Notes: generated from the sequence alone by a model not told the origin. Numbered from the stretch's first letter, positions 10,890 to 22,524 are shown. The stretch: DNA of 64,000 bases from Ligula intestinalis (GCA_036362985.1 JAYGXS010000008.1:7624517-7688516), one strand, 5' to 3'. Translations and numbers: made by a program.

Positions 10890-11480
10890 GACTCGATCGC
10901 TGGGACAATATGTTTATTCGCCTGAAGTTTCGATATCCGTCGCGGATTCATCATCAGAGACATGTGTAGCAGAAAACAGGTTAAGCATGCACAGCAGTTT
11001 GCATTATTTATAGGACACAGTCATTACTGCAAGCATACAGTGACAATTAATGTTAATTGCCTTCTTGTGCGTGGCTTGCTTGTTGGATGGCACGCGGGCT
11101 CTGACCTGTTGAACTTTCATCACGGGCGGTGAGCTCGGGCGTGATGATTGCTTGGCCGTCTGGCTCCCCGTTGTTGGCGTACGATGAGGCGGTGGCCTGC
11201 CCGTTCCTCGAGTGACGACTTGCTTTGGTCAAATTGACTCTGAGGATTGCATATGGATTGGGCAAATCGTTGCACTTGTTTATGGATTGGGGTCCCGTGA
11301 ACCACGACTCTAGTAGTCCTTGGCTTACCCGATTGTCACATCTTGCGATAATTTCAGCCTTATCAAATTTAAACGTGTGGCCGGGTCTCGTCGAATGAGC
11401 CGCATTTTGAGAATTGGCATCATTTCGTCGCACTGCTGCCGGTGTTCGGCAATTCGCGTCAATTTGCTTTATCACGGTAC
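10890..11480 (-). mobile_element. Penelope-like element 3' part (subfamily B): GIY-YIG C-terminus plus hammerhead end
   Basis: The minus strand reads RPGHTFKFDKAEIIARCDN, then ESWFTGPQSINKCNDLPNPY and AILR, a PLE GIY-YIG C-terminal segment also found at 30012-30917 and 46568-46813 (minus). Downstream on the minus strand lies the hammerhead end at 10919-10962. Single reading frame over 140 codons, but truncated at the 5' side. Confidence 0.82.
10919..10962 (-). ncRNA. Hammerhead ribozyme-like motif (PLE type)
   Basis: Minus strand: TGTCT-CTGATGA, helix II around a GCGAC loop, GAAA, CTTC, AGGCG. The core is intact and helix I pairs TGTCT with AGGCG (two G-U). Helix III would be AC/UU instead of AC/GU, so it is weakened. 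Confidence 0.6.
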
Positions 11481-11754
11481 GCCAAGTGTCTATGCCGGAA
11501 TACTTTTATGAAAATCAATAATTGTGTGTTTTGGCCGTCGTCTCGCTACTGTGGACTTTATCAGTATGTGCTAGTGGGCGAGATCGGCGTGGTGGGTGGG
11601 AATATTTACAGAAATCAAATCGTCAATGAAAACAAGCAATATTCTGTAGTGGAAAAGGTAAATCATAAGTCATAGGGAAGGGGGGAGGGAGGGATCGACA
11701 GGACCACCAGTGCCTAGAGTCTGGAGATACCTGCACAGGGCAACATATGAGGGC

Positions 11755-12155
11755 GCCAGCTTGATGCATCGGTTAACTTAGTTGTCATCCAATGCCCAGG
11801 CTTTAATAAATTCTCGGCCAGTCTTGCTGATTGTGTGGGCAATTATCCTCGCAGCTGCGAAGTTGAATTCGTGACCCGTCTCGTAGGTGTGGGTGGCCAC
11901 TTGCAAAGATTCATCACCCCGTCGAACAGCCGACTTGTGTTCGTGTCCAGTCTGTCCAGTCCAGCCTGCCCCGTGTAATCTACAGAACAGAACAGAACAG
12001 TTTAGACATAGTATGCGATACACTACGCCTGACTGCTCACTGGGATTTAGTCGATTCTTGATCCTCATGAACCGGCTGCGCATTGTAGCCTTGGGACGAT
12101 GTGCGATTCCAACGCCTATGCCCGCGGCAATACGTTCGGTCGCTTTCGACACGTC
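11755..12155 (-). pseudogene. Penelope-like GIY-YIG endonuclease domain (subfamily C)
   Basis: The 124-codon minus-strand frame reads SGVVYRILCLNCSVLFCRLH, then GWTGQTGHEHKSAVRRGDES and THTYETGHEFNFAAARIIA, ending KAWALDDN-stop. It has the GIY-YIG layout GVVYRI.C..C...Y.GQTGR..., H...V.RRD, ..H..ETGH.F. The usual Y-x-G of the second motif is damaged and a stop replaces the following codon, so it is inactive. Confidence 0.78.
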
Positions 12156-12244
12156 TTTGATCTATGGTAGCGTGGGCCATAATTCTTATTCTCAAAATAT
12201 TCACGTTCCTAGGATGCGAGCATTCGCCTCAATTCGTGAGAAGC

Positions 12245-12560
12245 CCATTTGTGTATCTAGTACGACAAACTTAAGGGGAACAAGGCGTGTACAGCAATGT
12301 CCATCGGACCAATCAGATACTGCTCTGGAGCGAGTAGTGGCACGATTGGCTTGTGACTCAGCGGCTAGCTTGTCAGAGTTTTAGTCTGGACACAGCTTTA
12401 AATTTTAAATTATTGATTGATTGACTGCCAGCTGCGTTCGCTGCATGTAGGCCGGTCGATAGCCTGCCGTGAGCGCGGCTCGCTGCCGGCCTGTTCGCGC
12501 GTTGACATCAGCTTTGTCGCCAGCTGATTCGATTAGACTGAACTCGAACATAAATAACAT
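12245..12560 (+). repeat. Dispersed repeat R3, copy 1
   Basis: Near-identical to 47600-47900 over about 300 bp (roughly 90% by eye), including GGACCAATCAGATACTGCTC, GAGCGAGTAGTGGCACGATT and CATGTAGGCCGGTCGATAGC. An inverted, more diverged relative lies at 34195-34400. No coding capacity. Confidence 0.85.
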
Positions 12561-12659
12561 CTGAAATGCTTGAAGTTGTCACGGTGTGCTAAAAGTCATG
12601 GCTTGGAAGGTGTTCAACTGTCGATATAACTCTGTCTGCGCAGTAAATCCAGGGCGCTT

Positions 12660-13000
12660 TTGCCTAGAGTTACTGACTGGTAAAATAAAAGCCATGCTGT
12701 AATGATTCCTGCTTAATGTGGCCTTTATGGTATTCCCACTACGTAAGATCCAAGCAAGGTCTCGCAGTACGCTTAGGGGCAGTTACAGTCGAGCCAAATC
12801 TTGCCCTATTTCGCTCTCCCACCTCCGGTCTTTTTGACTTGGGCATGACACTAGGCCCAGGTAGGAGATGAGGAGAGAGTGAGTGTGGTAGATGCAACGC
12901 AAGTCCATTAATGTTCACCTCACCGCGTTTACCCTCAACTTGCTGTGGCAGGCACTGGACATCATCGAAATCAATTCTAAAAGTGAAACATATATCAACC
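12660..13000. repeat. Dispersed repeat R10, copy 1
   Basis: TGTGGCCTTTATGG and following CTCCC/CTTGGGCATGACAC blocks parallel 24335-24560. Diverged; family unknown. Confidence 0.4.
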
Positions 13001-13159
13001 ACCAAAATAGTTCACTAGTTAGGCGCCAAACTCAGACAGTCGGCCGGTACATGGCAGAGGACTGAAAGAGTGGGCCGCTACTGTGGCGATCATCTCGCTC
13101 ACATCCGTCATGTTCAGCTCAGTTGGGGTTTGGACGAGGATCTAGTCTGCAAGTCAGGG

Positions 13160-13440
13160 TAGTTTTAAAGTTGCGAAAATTCCCACTAGAGAATTCAGAA
13201 GGCTAGTTGGCGAGCGTACGTAGGCTTTCGATAAATACTCGTCAGGCTAGGACATTTATATGGAAACGGAAAACAAGTTCAAACGTGTTCATCTCTTCGT
13301 GAGTCGTGGGATTGGGGGGCGCGGAGGGGCCGATCACACAAGGCCAGATACGCAGGGAGAGTTTGGTGGAGCATGTCTAGGGGAGGGGAGAGGAGAGAAG
13401 GGGAAGGAGACAAAGCGAGCACAGACGACTGCATGCAGCT
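13160..13440 (-). repeat. Family H5 repeat (half copy) with hammerhead motif
   Basis: AGAGAATTCAGAAG..GGCGAG..GTACG, then ACATTTATATGG and GTGAGTCGTGGGATTGGGG match 19420-19526 plus 20453-20560 in the same orientation, and the reverse complement of 5030-5240. Confidence 0.7.
13209..13248 (-). ncRNA. Hammerhead-like motif (H5 type)
   Basis: Minus strand: AGC-CTGACGA, short helix II with loop-rich TATTTAT, GAAA, helix III AGC/GCT around a TACGTA-containing loop, site CTC, then GCC. The core is intact (position 7 is free). Helix I has only two good pairs and helix II is marginal. Confidence 0.5.
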
Positions 13441-14775
13441 AAGTGGCTATCGGCCACGGCAGGTGCGTTGCCTACAGATGGTTCTCTTGTGTACACAATA
13501 CCAGCTCCCTCCATTTCACAGCCGTCGGTTCTGCGGTTTCTAGCAGGCGCTGACCCAGGGACTTTGCATGGTTTAGTGGAACCTTATAAATCACCCGGAA
13601 GGCTGCGTTGGGATCCGCACGACGGCGTGAATCAAGAATGCGGTCGAGAATGGCGCTATTAAAGCTCTTGACTTCACCTTTACTCAGTCAGACCGGGCGA
13701 TGCTCCCGTATTCTTTTGGATTAGCGCCGATTTGTGAGACCGATAAAACCTGCTCCACAGGAGCAGAATCTAGTCTGTAAGTCAAGTTAGTTTATTATTT
13801 TAGGTAAGCACTTTATGCTTCGGTTTGCACTTTTTTAGTCTGTGATGTTTTTGGTCGCGGGTTGACTGTTAGGAGTAAGCTTTAGAGGGCCAGTGCAGGG
13901 GCTGTAAATTAACTTAGCCATTGCAGGAGAAGGACTTTGTCTAGTGAAATAAAGTTGCAGGGATGAGGTTTATGCTAAGAGGTTTGGGTTAGGGATACGG
14001 GATGAGAGTTTGAGTTTTGCACTTAAGGTCAAGACTTAGGGTTCTGTTTTTGTGGAATTGGTGGCTAGTTTTTTGGGGCTATCGGTTGCCTACCAGTGCA
14101 TAGCGACCACCTTCGGCTTCCCTGTTTTTAGTCTTCTTATCGACTGCCGCTTAATTTTCTCGCTCGTTTTATCGGGCTTTTTAGGTGCATTTAAATAATC
14201 TGACATGTCACACCACTCTTTGCTCTCCTCCTCGTCAAAAACCCTTCTTTCCAACTGTCCTAGATCAAAGGGTGAATTTCCTTTGTAGTTGATTTACGTA
14301 TTAAACCCTAACCCGGCGTGTAGTTTGACCCTTCTCGGGGCTAAGACAGCGGGCTCATTAACTCTTGTGCGAAAAGACGCTCCGTCAACTACACGTTCTC
14401 GTCTACTGGAGATGTCGAGATCACGCCCGTCAACCGTCTCTGCCGCAGAGTCATCACCTTGGTTTATCGACATGTTCACGTGACTTGGTCCTTGGTCTGG
14501 CGCGTGGGTTGATCCTCGTGTAACCTCGTAGAAATCGGCGTTCGACAGCGCGAATAACAATCAATGGTTTTATAAGCAAGGCAAAAGCAATGAAATTCGC
14601 AGGATTTAATGACGCCATACTATTATATGATCCTTTATTCAACTGCACACAGTAATTGCCTAATTATAACAGATGAAATGTCCCGTTTTGTTTCGACCTA
14701 GAATGCTGAAAATTGATCAGATTTTAAAACCTGTTGTTTTTTGGGATTCCCGCGCTAAATGGGTGGGCGTGTTAG
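13440..14775. other. Intron 2, no supported gene
   Basis: A G/T-rich stretch at about 13960-14040 contains GGGTTAGGG and TTAGGGTT but no array. 14580-14680 is a relative of the 3105-3300 repeat. Confidence 0.4.
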
Positions 14776-14779
14776 TGGT

Positions 14780-15046
14780 CCTCATAGACTGCATGTTCAA
14801 CCATCGGGTTCGATGAAGTCCATCATATGCCCCAAAAAGGTTGGTGCAGGGTCATTAGAGAACAGGGGGGGGGGATTTAAGTGATAGGACACGTGGCAAG
14901 CGTCAACCGCTTTCTCCAATGCAGGTCAGAACACGACGTGATTCAGTCTTAAGTGGCTGTAGACCTTTGCGCTGGTACTATCGCGCTATCTACTGCTGTC
15001 AAGACTGATACTGATACAACTGATACTAATACTACTACTACTACTT

Positions 15047-15079
<33 letters not shown>

Positions 15080-15365
15080 TTACTTATCAGCGATGCAACT
15101 GATTTTTAATAGTACTGGCACTATTACTAATTCTAATATTAGGGGTGATGTTGATTCAAGTCAGCGTTGGCCTCAGGTCTCCTCCATCTCAACTAGAAGT
15201 GTGAGCCTGGATCTATGCTATTCCGAGTGGAATGCATGTTAAAGGCCCGGAGCACATCAGGGCCAGCACTGATTTCCACACTCTCATCTCTATCCACTAA
15301 AAAACAGTGTCAGTTTTACTAAACTTTGGACTGCGAAATTTAGGATACATGCTACTAGGACAGTT
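14780..15365 (+). repeat. Dispersed repeat R2, copy 1
   Basis: Same order of segments as 31445-32060: CACCATATGC/CATCATATGC, GCAGGTCAGA, GGTACTA, TACTGGCACTATTACT, GTGTGAGCCT, ATGCTATTCCG, TTTGGACTGCGA. A partial third copy lies at 21665-22090. Unknown element of about 580 bp. Confidence 0.8.
15031..15078. repeat. (ACT)n microsatellite
   Basis: About 16 ACT units with one TTC and a TTT interruption, inside repeat R2; the other R2 copies have much shorter ACT runs, so it expanded here. Confidence 0.95.
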
Positions 15366-15689
15366 CGGATGCTCTCTCGAGCACACCATCAGAGACGGTC
15401 TCAGCTAAGGATAATAAAAGCACAAATAGTGCAACTGCCATGCCACCGTTTGCCTAATCCAGTTAGTGGTTCCCGCGTTCATCGCTCGGGTTCGTACATA
15501 ATGCGATGATTGCTCATTAGTACGCATAAGAGTCATTAATTTAAGTAATTTTATCATTGCTGTCGATTCTTGATATGATGCTGACTCAGCAACTTTGCGC
15601 GCTTTCATTAGAAGCGTTGGTCACCCGCGTCCCCTCCACGCGGCCAATTATCGTCAGCCTAGGGAACTTCTTAGCATAGAATATTAGGG

Positions 15690-15980
15690 GCTAACAAATT
15701 ATTGACTGTTGACCGAGGAACCAAAACGAAAGCAGCCCACGGCTCACGCGGTTGCCAGCCCTAAAGACAGTTTCGACTTCGTCAAAATTAATGGTGTGAA
15801 TGAGCTGCGACCCGAGAAGCAGCGCCCCCTGCCCTCTTAATGCTGCCGCATGTTTGGCCATCCGTCGGTGGAGTAATCTCTCAGTTTTCCGACGTAGTCG
15901 CTTTGACAGCAACTGCATCGGATGCGGCAAGTGACTCCAGATGCGTCTGTTGTGGCAGTGGATTCATTACGTGAGGCATA
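15690..15980 (-). pseudogene. Penelope-like GIY-YIG domain fragment
   Basis: Minus strand: GVTCRIRCSCCQSDYVGKTE, then RLLHRRMAKHAAALRGQGAL and NFDEVETVFRAGNRVSRGLL. The Y-V-G-K-T-x-R..L..R..H pattern is GIY-YIG. Subfamily B-like tail SFWFLGQQSII. Truncated. Confidence 0.72.
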
Positions 15981-16249
15981 AAGCTGTTATTCCTTAGTGT
16001 GAAAATCCCATTTCGAGTTGCACGACCTCTGCCCGCGATCTATGTGAAATCAGCTAATTGGATTAGCAAATGAGGGCCTGGCAATTTCATTTTATAACTA
16101 TTGTATTTTTTGCACCTCTAGCACTCCTCTTTACACTTATTTCTGGGTAGGAGCGAAAATCCGAAGCGTCAAGCCGATTACCTCCATGTGTTAGCAGTCG
16201 TGTTTTTTACTGTTAAACGGCGACTTCCCTGCGTTCAAAATAAAAAGAT

Positions 16250-16560
16250 GCGATTGCTGGAGCAAGAAGTTCATTTGCTAAGGTTTCGGATTTTATTCAG
16301 AACGCTTCATCAGAGGTAACCAAAGAAAAGTGTGATACATGCACAGATTAGGGTGATCTATACACAGCTTGCGCAATGTTTATAGTTCGAAGTGGCCACG
16401 CGAACACACGCGCACTATAAGAATCAGTTCCGTAACCACGGCAGGGGGCGTTTATATATCATCCTAAACCTGTGCCTATATTACACTATTCTACGGTTAC
16501 CTCTGATGAAGCGTTGTCGATAAAATCCGAAACTTCAGACAAATCAACTTCGTATTCTAG
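16250..16560. mobile_element. Small element with inverted, outward-facing PLE-type hammerhead ends
   Basis: The left end (minus) and right end (plus, CTGATGAAGCG at 16501) share TTACCTCTGATGAAGCG, AAATCCGAAAC and the trailing AAT. Only 180 bp of non-coding PLE tail sits between. Both motifs keep CTGATGA and GAAA, but helix II pairing is lost. Confidence 0.6.
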
Positions 16561-16884
16561 CGATCTTCTCTGAACTTTCCCGGGTCTTTTGCGTGCAAAA
16601 ACTGCCGGTATAAATGGTGCATTGAACCAAACTGTAGGTTGACGGATGTTCTTCATAAAAATCCAGATGATCACGTCTATTTCATAGTGAGTGGATAAGC
16701 ACTTAGGTTGTTTTCGCCCACAAGCTTGCGAGTTCCCTAGCTTATGTGCATGGCTCCCTGCCGGCCGACCGACCGTCATGACTTGGTTATTCTGGTAGAC
16801 TGACGTTCTGCCTCCCATAAACGTCGGGTGAGCGGCTATCTACTGTTGTTCATTTTTCGTGGTTGAAATGGACAAAGCAGGGAG

Positions 16885-17050
16885 TCTGTGGCGCAATTAC
16901 AATGAGCATTAGACTTCGAACCAATAGAGTTCGAGTTCGAATCTCGTTGCTACAATACCTGGGGATAGCTATAGCTGGCTGATGACAGATGATAAACACG
17001 AATTGGCCATCCCAGTCCCTCTTACCTCTGTCAGTAATCTCATTCCACCT
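16885..17050 (+). mobile_element. tRNA-headed SINE with decayed hammerhead
   Basis: GTGGCGCAATTACAATGAGC (A box) and GAGTTCGAATCTC (B box), then GCTGG-CTGATGA and GGCCATCCCAGTCCC; the GAAA strand has decayed (CGAATT). Confidence 0.75.
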
Positions 17051-17054
17051 TTGT

Positions 17055-18790
17055 CATAAGCCACTGTGCGGCAGTTGGCGGGGCTCCAAAAATAGGCCTC
17101 AAGACAGAGCAGAACGAATGAGTCGCCTATCTAAAATCTTTGATGAGCATACGTTCTGTTTGTGCAGGTGCGATTTGTAGAGTCGCGAATCGTGGTCTGC
17201 TTTCTTGCTACTTCTTCAAATCGAAACTGTTTTCCAAACTATTCCGTGCTGAACGCCTCTGCCTGGGGGTTTTCTCACACCTGTTGCTCGTTTTCCATCC
17301 AGCGTCCCGACGTGACTCTAGTATGAAATTCGTCTCACTTCAAGCAGAGGCCTGGTTCAAAACTCATCCACGCTCCCCCCGAGAGATCAGTTATGACTCA
17401 ATGTGCCACTGTCCACGGACTACTGTTCCTACCCACCCCCGTTCCGGTGCCATCGTGCCTGGCCGAATCTACTAACTGTATAATTGCATTTCTATCTACA
17501 ATCTAGAAAAAAACACGGAGAAGCCCTAAACCGCCAGAAATATGCATATTGTAACTTTCGTTCTCTTCTTGATACTTTAATTCTTTTACAAAATAAAAAG
17601 CCCCTTTTGACGATTAAATATCTTCTTTAAATGGGTACCTTCGAAACTCGCGCGGCACGCAGAATAAAGTTGGTACGTTGTTTTGCTGGATTTACCTAAC
17701 GCGCTTACTTCACTTTGTGTGAATTCAAAGTATCCGTCGCTCCCTTGCACGTATCTATCGATCTTCTGTGTTACCAGCCCGTAAAATACAACCAGTGCTT
17801 ATATGAACGTGTGTTTGTGCTGAGAGTAAGCAACAGCCGACTCGCACACAAGAGCACTCAAGGTCATAACTCAGCAGCGGCGAATCTTATTGGTTAGAAC
17901 AGTCATGCCACTGACAGCTGTGAGAACAGTTTGAAGATGCCCCAAAATATGATCTGCCGTTTAAAACTCCGGGGTAAAGATGAAGAAGACAAACTAATTT
18001 TAAAAACAAAGTCGCGAAAAAGTAAATTTAAACCCAATTTGAAACTTAAAATTCGAAGAGTTTCTCTGACAAGGATGTATGCATACTTTCGCAAAACTAG
18101 TCAATTTTCTCTCGTACATTTTCGATGCTGGTCTCCTGGGCCGTCGGCGTCGTCAGATTTACAGCAATTGGGCCTATAATCAGCTTTTAGATAGATCTAA
18201 ACTTCGACTTAACGGAAACATATTGATTAGGGAGTTTTTGAAAAGAATTATCAAGGACACTGCAAGTAACTAAAGTCTGTACTAAATGCGTTATCTCCAC
18301 AAATGAAAACAAGCAGTTTGAACAGAAATACGTTTTGGCACGATTCAAAGTCACAAGACACTCCCTCAAGCCTTGACTTTATTCAGCAGACCTATCTCAC
18401 AGAATGTTTCCATTAAGTTTCCTCCAAGGCGAATGCACCATGCTATACTAGGGCTGTGAGCACGCTAGAGGGGAGATGACTAGTTTGCATGTCCCTTTCC
18501 TCTCGATTGCCTGCTTTAGGGACTCAACGCATAGCTGAAGTAGCCTGAGCTTACCAAGCGTTAGACAGCCTGTCAGCCTGCAAACTTAACCTGTCTAGTC
18601 GAAAGGGGCAATATCATTTTGTCTACTCTCTCCCTTTTTCTCAAACCCCGTAGCTTCGGGTTTTTACCCAAACCGGCCTGTTGTTGTCTTTTCAAGCTGG
18701 CAGGAAAGGCTGGCAAAGCAAACTCGGTGAAGGGTTGAATTTGTGGAGTTTGAGGCCATACTGAAACCGCTAGCAATGTGAGATAAATCA
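17055..18790. other. Intron 2, no supported feature
   Basis: Only short frames in several phases; no splice-matched exon or repeat end recognised. Confidence 0.45.
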
Positions 18791-18794
18791 TACA

Positions 18795-18930
18795 GCATTC
18801 GCCGTTTATTAAGACCACGGTTAAAAGGCTCAGCTGCTTATTAAGCCCAAATCAGCTTGGGACGGAATTTTACACAGCAAAATCCACCAGCTAATAAGCC
18901 CAGTTGCCGGCTACAAAGCCCAGTTTGCCA
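18795..18930. mobile_element. Degenerate MITE relative
   Basis: TTTATTAAGACCACGGTTAA, TTATTAAGCCCAAAT and AATAAGCCCAGTTGCCGGC recall the 8874-8973 MITE, but no intact ends remain. Confidence 0.5.
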
Positions 18931-19239
18931 ACAGGATAGAGTGAGATTCTCATTTCTCTGCACTCTGCAACGCGGTCTACAGGCATCAGCTTTCACAAAA
19001 TTCGACGATTTCTGGTGCCTGGAGAAGGACACCAAAGAGCACTTGAGTTAAGTTTCCTCCAAAATAACTGACACTCGACCGTTTTTTTAAACGTGTCGTA
19101 AATCATTTTTTTTTTGTTATTGCGTAAAATACAGACAAACAGCAGCCTTTTCTTGTACATAATCAAGCTATACACACATAATACAGGACGTATGTAATGT
19201 ATAATGCCTATCCTGCGTTTGCTAACCAAGAAATAGAAC

Positions 19240-19318
19240 TCTCCGGTTAATGTGCCCGCCGCTTATTAAACCCAATTGGGTCTGGGCCCGAGGTGGGCTT
19301 AATAGCCGGCGACTACTG
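19240..19318. mobile_element. MITE, left end eroded
   Basis: The right half is the same as the 8874-8973 element (GGGCCCGAGGTGGGCTTAAT and GCCGGCGACTACTG, then TA). The left TIR is not intact. Confidence 0.75.
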
Positions 19319-19464
19319 TAAAATCGAAAAGTAAGCTATCTAACTACTGGATTGAGTCAAAAGTACTGATTTATCTTTGTATTATAGTCTCCACAGTTTC
19401 TCTGCAAATGTTTCATTGTTTTGAAGTTGCAAATATTCCCATCAGAGAATTCAGAAGAGTATTT

Positions 19465-19504
19465 GGCGAGTGTACGCATACTTTCGAAAAATTATCGTCA
19501 GGCC
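19465..19504 (-). ncRNA. Hammerhead-like motif (H5 type), intact core
   Basis: Minus strand: helix I GGC/GCC, CTGACGA, short helix II (AA/TT), GAAA, helix III AGT/ACT, cleavage site CTC. Other copies have AGC/GCT in helix III, so one base pair has changed from C-G to U-A while keeping pairing. Confidence 0.6.
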
Positions 19505-19528
19505 TATACATTTATATGAGCAGAATAT

Positions 19529-20450
19529 AAGGTATCTCAGAAGTAACTGACCCTTTTGATTTGCCAATAAAACAAAAACTATTAACGCTAGAATATTGAA
19601 ACTAGTTTTATTGGAAAGAAAAACTATTTAATTTTTTACTAGAACAAGGTTTTGAATCTAAAGTCTTTTAAACGATGGCTATGGTTGTTTTGACAACTAA
19701 GGGTTCATTTCTTTGTCGTTTCCATAACGCTCCTTAGTGTATCAGGCGATAGTTGTCTTACTTCAGAACAAATGATGTTTTTGAGCTCTTGCAGATTTGT
19801 TGGATTTGTTACATAAACCTTGACTTCAGGTAGCCCCATAATAAGAAATCGCATGGGCTCAAATCTGGAGATCGAGGGGGCCACGGAATGTTACCAAATC
19901 GTTAAATCAAATGATTTGGAAAGCACTCATTGAACAATTTCATCGTTTTTCTTGCTGTATCGGCGGTGGCTCCATCCTGTTGAAACCAAGTATTGCGTAG
20001 GCCATGTCTCTCAATTTCAGGAATTAGAAATTCGCTTATCATAGTTCGGTATCTTTCACCATTAACTGTTACTATTGCGCCATCATTTTTAAAAAAAGCA
20101 GTTATTCTGCACCACACCGTCACGTGAAGAGAATGCAGCGGCCTTTTTTGAATTTCTCTTGCATTTTCATCACACCAAATTCTAGCATTATGTCTTTCGA
20201 ATGAAACAAGTTTTAATATCCTAGCGTTAATCGTTTTCGTTTTGCCAACGGAGGAGACTATACGAGTTCCAGGCAGCACTTCCGAAGAAGAAGATGCGTT
20301 CACTGGAACAAGGACTTTATTTTCCTGACGTTTCGGATTCCGTCGGGAATCCTTAGTCATAGGTAATCGTAAACAGGTCTGAGACATGCGCAGATAAGGT
20401 TTTCATTTTATAAGCAAATCAAAAGTGTCAGTTACTTCTGGGACATCCTG
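19529..20450 (-). mobile_element. Mariner-type DNA transposon, decayed, TA duplication
   Basis: The minus strand encodes transposase remains: RIWCDENAREIQKRPLHS, VTVNGERYRTMISEFL, WFQQDGATADTARKTMKLFN and, after a stop, WPPRSPDLSPCDFLLWGYLK. The last two carry the second and third catalytic Asp of a Tc1/mariner DDE domain. The ends share AGAAGTAACTGAC..TTTTGATTTG as inverted repeats (19541-19567; 20414-20440), with TA at both junctions. N-terminal DNA-binding region missing. Confidence 0.85.
20287..20400 (-). mobile_element. PLE hammerhead-end fragment inserted in the mariner
   Basis: GAAGAAGAAGATGCG..CACTGG, TTTCGGATTCCGTCGGGAAT is the PLE end sequence seen at 43458 and 46381. The core reads CTATGACTA instead of CTGATGA, so it is not a standard hammerhead, although helix II GGATTC/GAATCC and GAAACGTC are kept. 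Confidence 0.75.
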
Positions 20451-20708
20451 TATAGGTTAAACAAACGATCAATAATGATCGTCTTTTATTACAAGCGAGT
20501 CGTGGGAATCGGGGAAAGGGGTCGATAAGAAAAGGATGATTACGCGGGGGGGCCTGGTGGAGCCCGTCTCGGGCAGGGGGAGGGGGAGACAAAGAGAACG
20601 CGGATGAGTGCATACAGCTAAGTGACTGTGGGCCACACCACGTTTGTAAGAAAAGACGAAAATGATTGATCTTTTGTTTACCTTTACCCCTGACCATATA
20701 AATGTATC

Positions 20709-20748
20709 GGCCTGATGAGAATTTATCAAAAGCATACGTACACTCGCC
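20709..20748 (+). ncRNA. Hammerhead-like motif (H5 type), right arm
   Basis: GGC-CTGATGA-GA..TC, then AAAA (G12 lost), GCATACGTACACTC, GCC. One core base away from intact. Confidence 0.5.
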
Positions 20749-20769
20749 AAATGCTCTTCTGAATTTCAC

Positions 20770-21284
20770 CGTTTGTGAGAACCGTCTACGGCTACGTCAA
20801 AAATCGACAGGTTCGACTATTGCACGCTAAATATGAGTGAACAGTTTCCGTTATCGCAGTATTGCCATGTGTCATTCGCAATTAACAATGCAAACATTCA
20901 ATCCACCTGCTTTATTTGACTTTCAGCAAAGGAAATTGGCTGTTGTTGGCAGGGTTGGGGCATGCAGTCGACTAGCGTATCTTGGCAAACCATCATAAAC
21001 ACATTCGCGCACCCAGCGTTTGAAGATAATCTGTTCTTCTTATTACTCTCGAGAACTTAAAAGTATGCACAGTGTTCTCCTGTTTCACGGTAGATGTTTG
21101 GTTGAATATACTGCAACTGAAATGTGTGTTCGATTCGAACAAATTGCTTGAGTAAAGTTGTAAAATTGATTGAAGTATGGCTTGCTTTCAAGATATTTTA
21201 GTCCCACTAGGACTCCGCCTTTTGAAAAAACTTATTTCTGATTGGCTGCGAAATGTCATTTATGTAAAGATGATGCCTTTACTT
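20770..21284. other. Intron 2, no supported feature
   Basis: No gene, RNA or repeat recognised. Confidence 0.45.
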
Positions 21285-21390
21285 TTAAATATTGGGGCGA
21301 TACGATCGCTGAGACAAAACTTTTATTTACCTGACGTTCTGACCTCCGTCACGGATTCTTCTTCAGAGAAATGAGCGCATCGATCGAACT
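21285..21390 (-). mobile_element. PLE hammerhead-end fragment
   Basis: Minus: TCT-CTGAAGA-AGAATCC..GGAGGTC-AGAACGTC-AGG. Core position 7 is A (allowed); A15.1 is C and helix II has mismatches. Confidence 0.55.
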
Positions 21391-21664
21391 ATCTTCTTCT
21401 CAATTACTTTCAAGGAGTCGCATGTTCACTTTTATTGGCAAATTCAAATATATTCTGTAGAAAACATTCGCAAAAAGCATCAATCACTGTACTCATATGG
21501 TAACAGGTTCCGTTCACTTTACATTGCACACTTCCTATTTTTCACGACCGCGCGATCTTTATTCGTAAGGCATTGTATCCGTCAATTTATTACTGTTGCC
21601 TTCAAAGCATACAATAAGATCCATATGTATTAAAGCATTTTCTGAGAAGCAAGTGTCCTCTTCC

Positions 21665-22090
21665 TCATGTATGTATGCATGTTCAACTATCGATTTCGAT
21701 TAAGTTCACTAACTGCACCAACAGGTCCGTACAGACGGTGACAGTAACCGTGGGTAGTTTTAAAGTGCCAGAGGACGTAGTTAGCGCCAACCACAGTCTA
21801 CATTTTCGCCCGGAGTCTCGAAGACTAAGCGGGGCCCGATATAGGCTGAGTTCTTCAATGCAAGCTGAAACACCGCCTAAATTCGTCTTAAGCGACAGTA
21901 GCCTTTTGTACTGGTACTAATGTACTATTTACCCTCACTCACTCTTAATAGGTTTGAAGACAGGTCCAAGGAGACCGAGGATAAAACGATAACTACTATT
22001 ACTACTACTGCTGGCTATCAATGTAGCCGAGTCTTAGTAGTACTAGTACTGTTTCTGGAGCTAACTTTTCTCAGAAGTGATGCTGATTTG
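21665..22090 (+). repeat. Dispersed repeat R2, partial copy
   Basis: Shares GGTACTA, the ACT-rich run and flanking order with 14780-15365 and 31445-32060; 3' part missing. Confidence 0.6.
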
Positions 22091-22237
22091 AACTTATCGC
22101 TGGGGCTCCTACCTTTTTGTTCCTTATAAAATTGGGAGATCTGGGATTATCCTTTTTCGAGTAACTACATACCATGGGGGAATATTTTTTTTATTGAGAT
22201 AAAATTTTTGCGGCAGGTTATTTTCGAAACCGCAGAT

Positions 22238-22520
22238 TTAAGCGTAGCAGCCAGGAGGACTCAAGATTATGCGGCAATTAAGGAAGGTTGAAATGTAGGC
22301 ATTCCAAGAAATATAATTTGAGGAAAGCACCGAGCCATACAGACTGACATGAACCACAGTAACCCATGAGTGCTCACTCCACATGGCTACTGATTTTTTT
22401 CTCCACATTTGAAATTTAAGCTGTTCATTGCACATTCTCTCTGTAGTCTGAAGACGAGCTGGGGGAACCAGTCTCGGAAGCTTACTGAGTACATTTACCT
22501 TGCTGTCCCAAAGCACGCCT
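22238..22520 (+). repeat. Subfamily E PLE end fragment
   Basis: Matches the right inverted repeat at 57985-58260 (CTGATTTTTTTCTCCACATTTGAAAT, shortened here). Contains CTGAAGA (22448) followed by an 8-bp helix CGAG-CTGG/CCAG-CTCG and GAAG, a possible degenerate hammerhead. Confidence 0.6.
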
Positions 22521-22524
22521 TTTC

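Larger units (their letters stand above)
19420..20770. mobile_element. Family H5 element split by a mariner insertion (nested)
   Basis: 19420-19526 and 20453-20560 are the two parts of one minus-oriented H5 repeat: removing 19527-20450 and one TA restores the same order as 13160-13400. 20640-20765 is the opposite arm in plus orientation, ending CACTCGCCAAATGCTCTTCT. The complete element thus has inverted ends with hammerhead motifs. Confidence 0.75.

Noticed and set aside
15031..15078. CRISPR-like or structured array
   Set aside because: Simple (ACT)n microsatellite inside a dispersed repeat.
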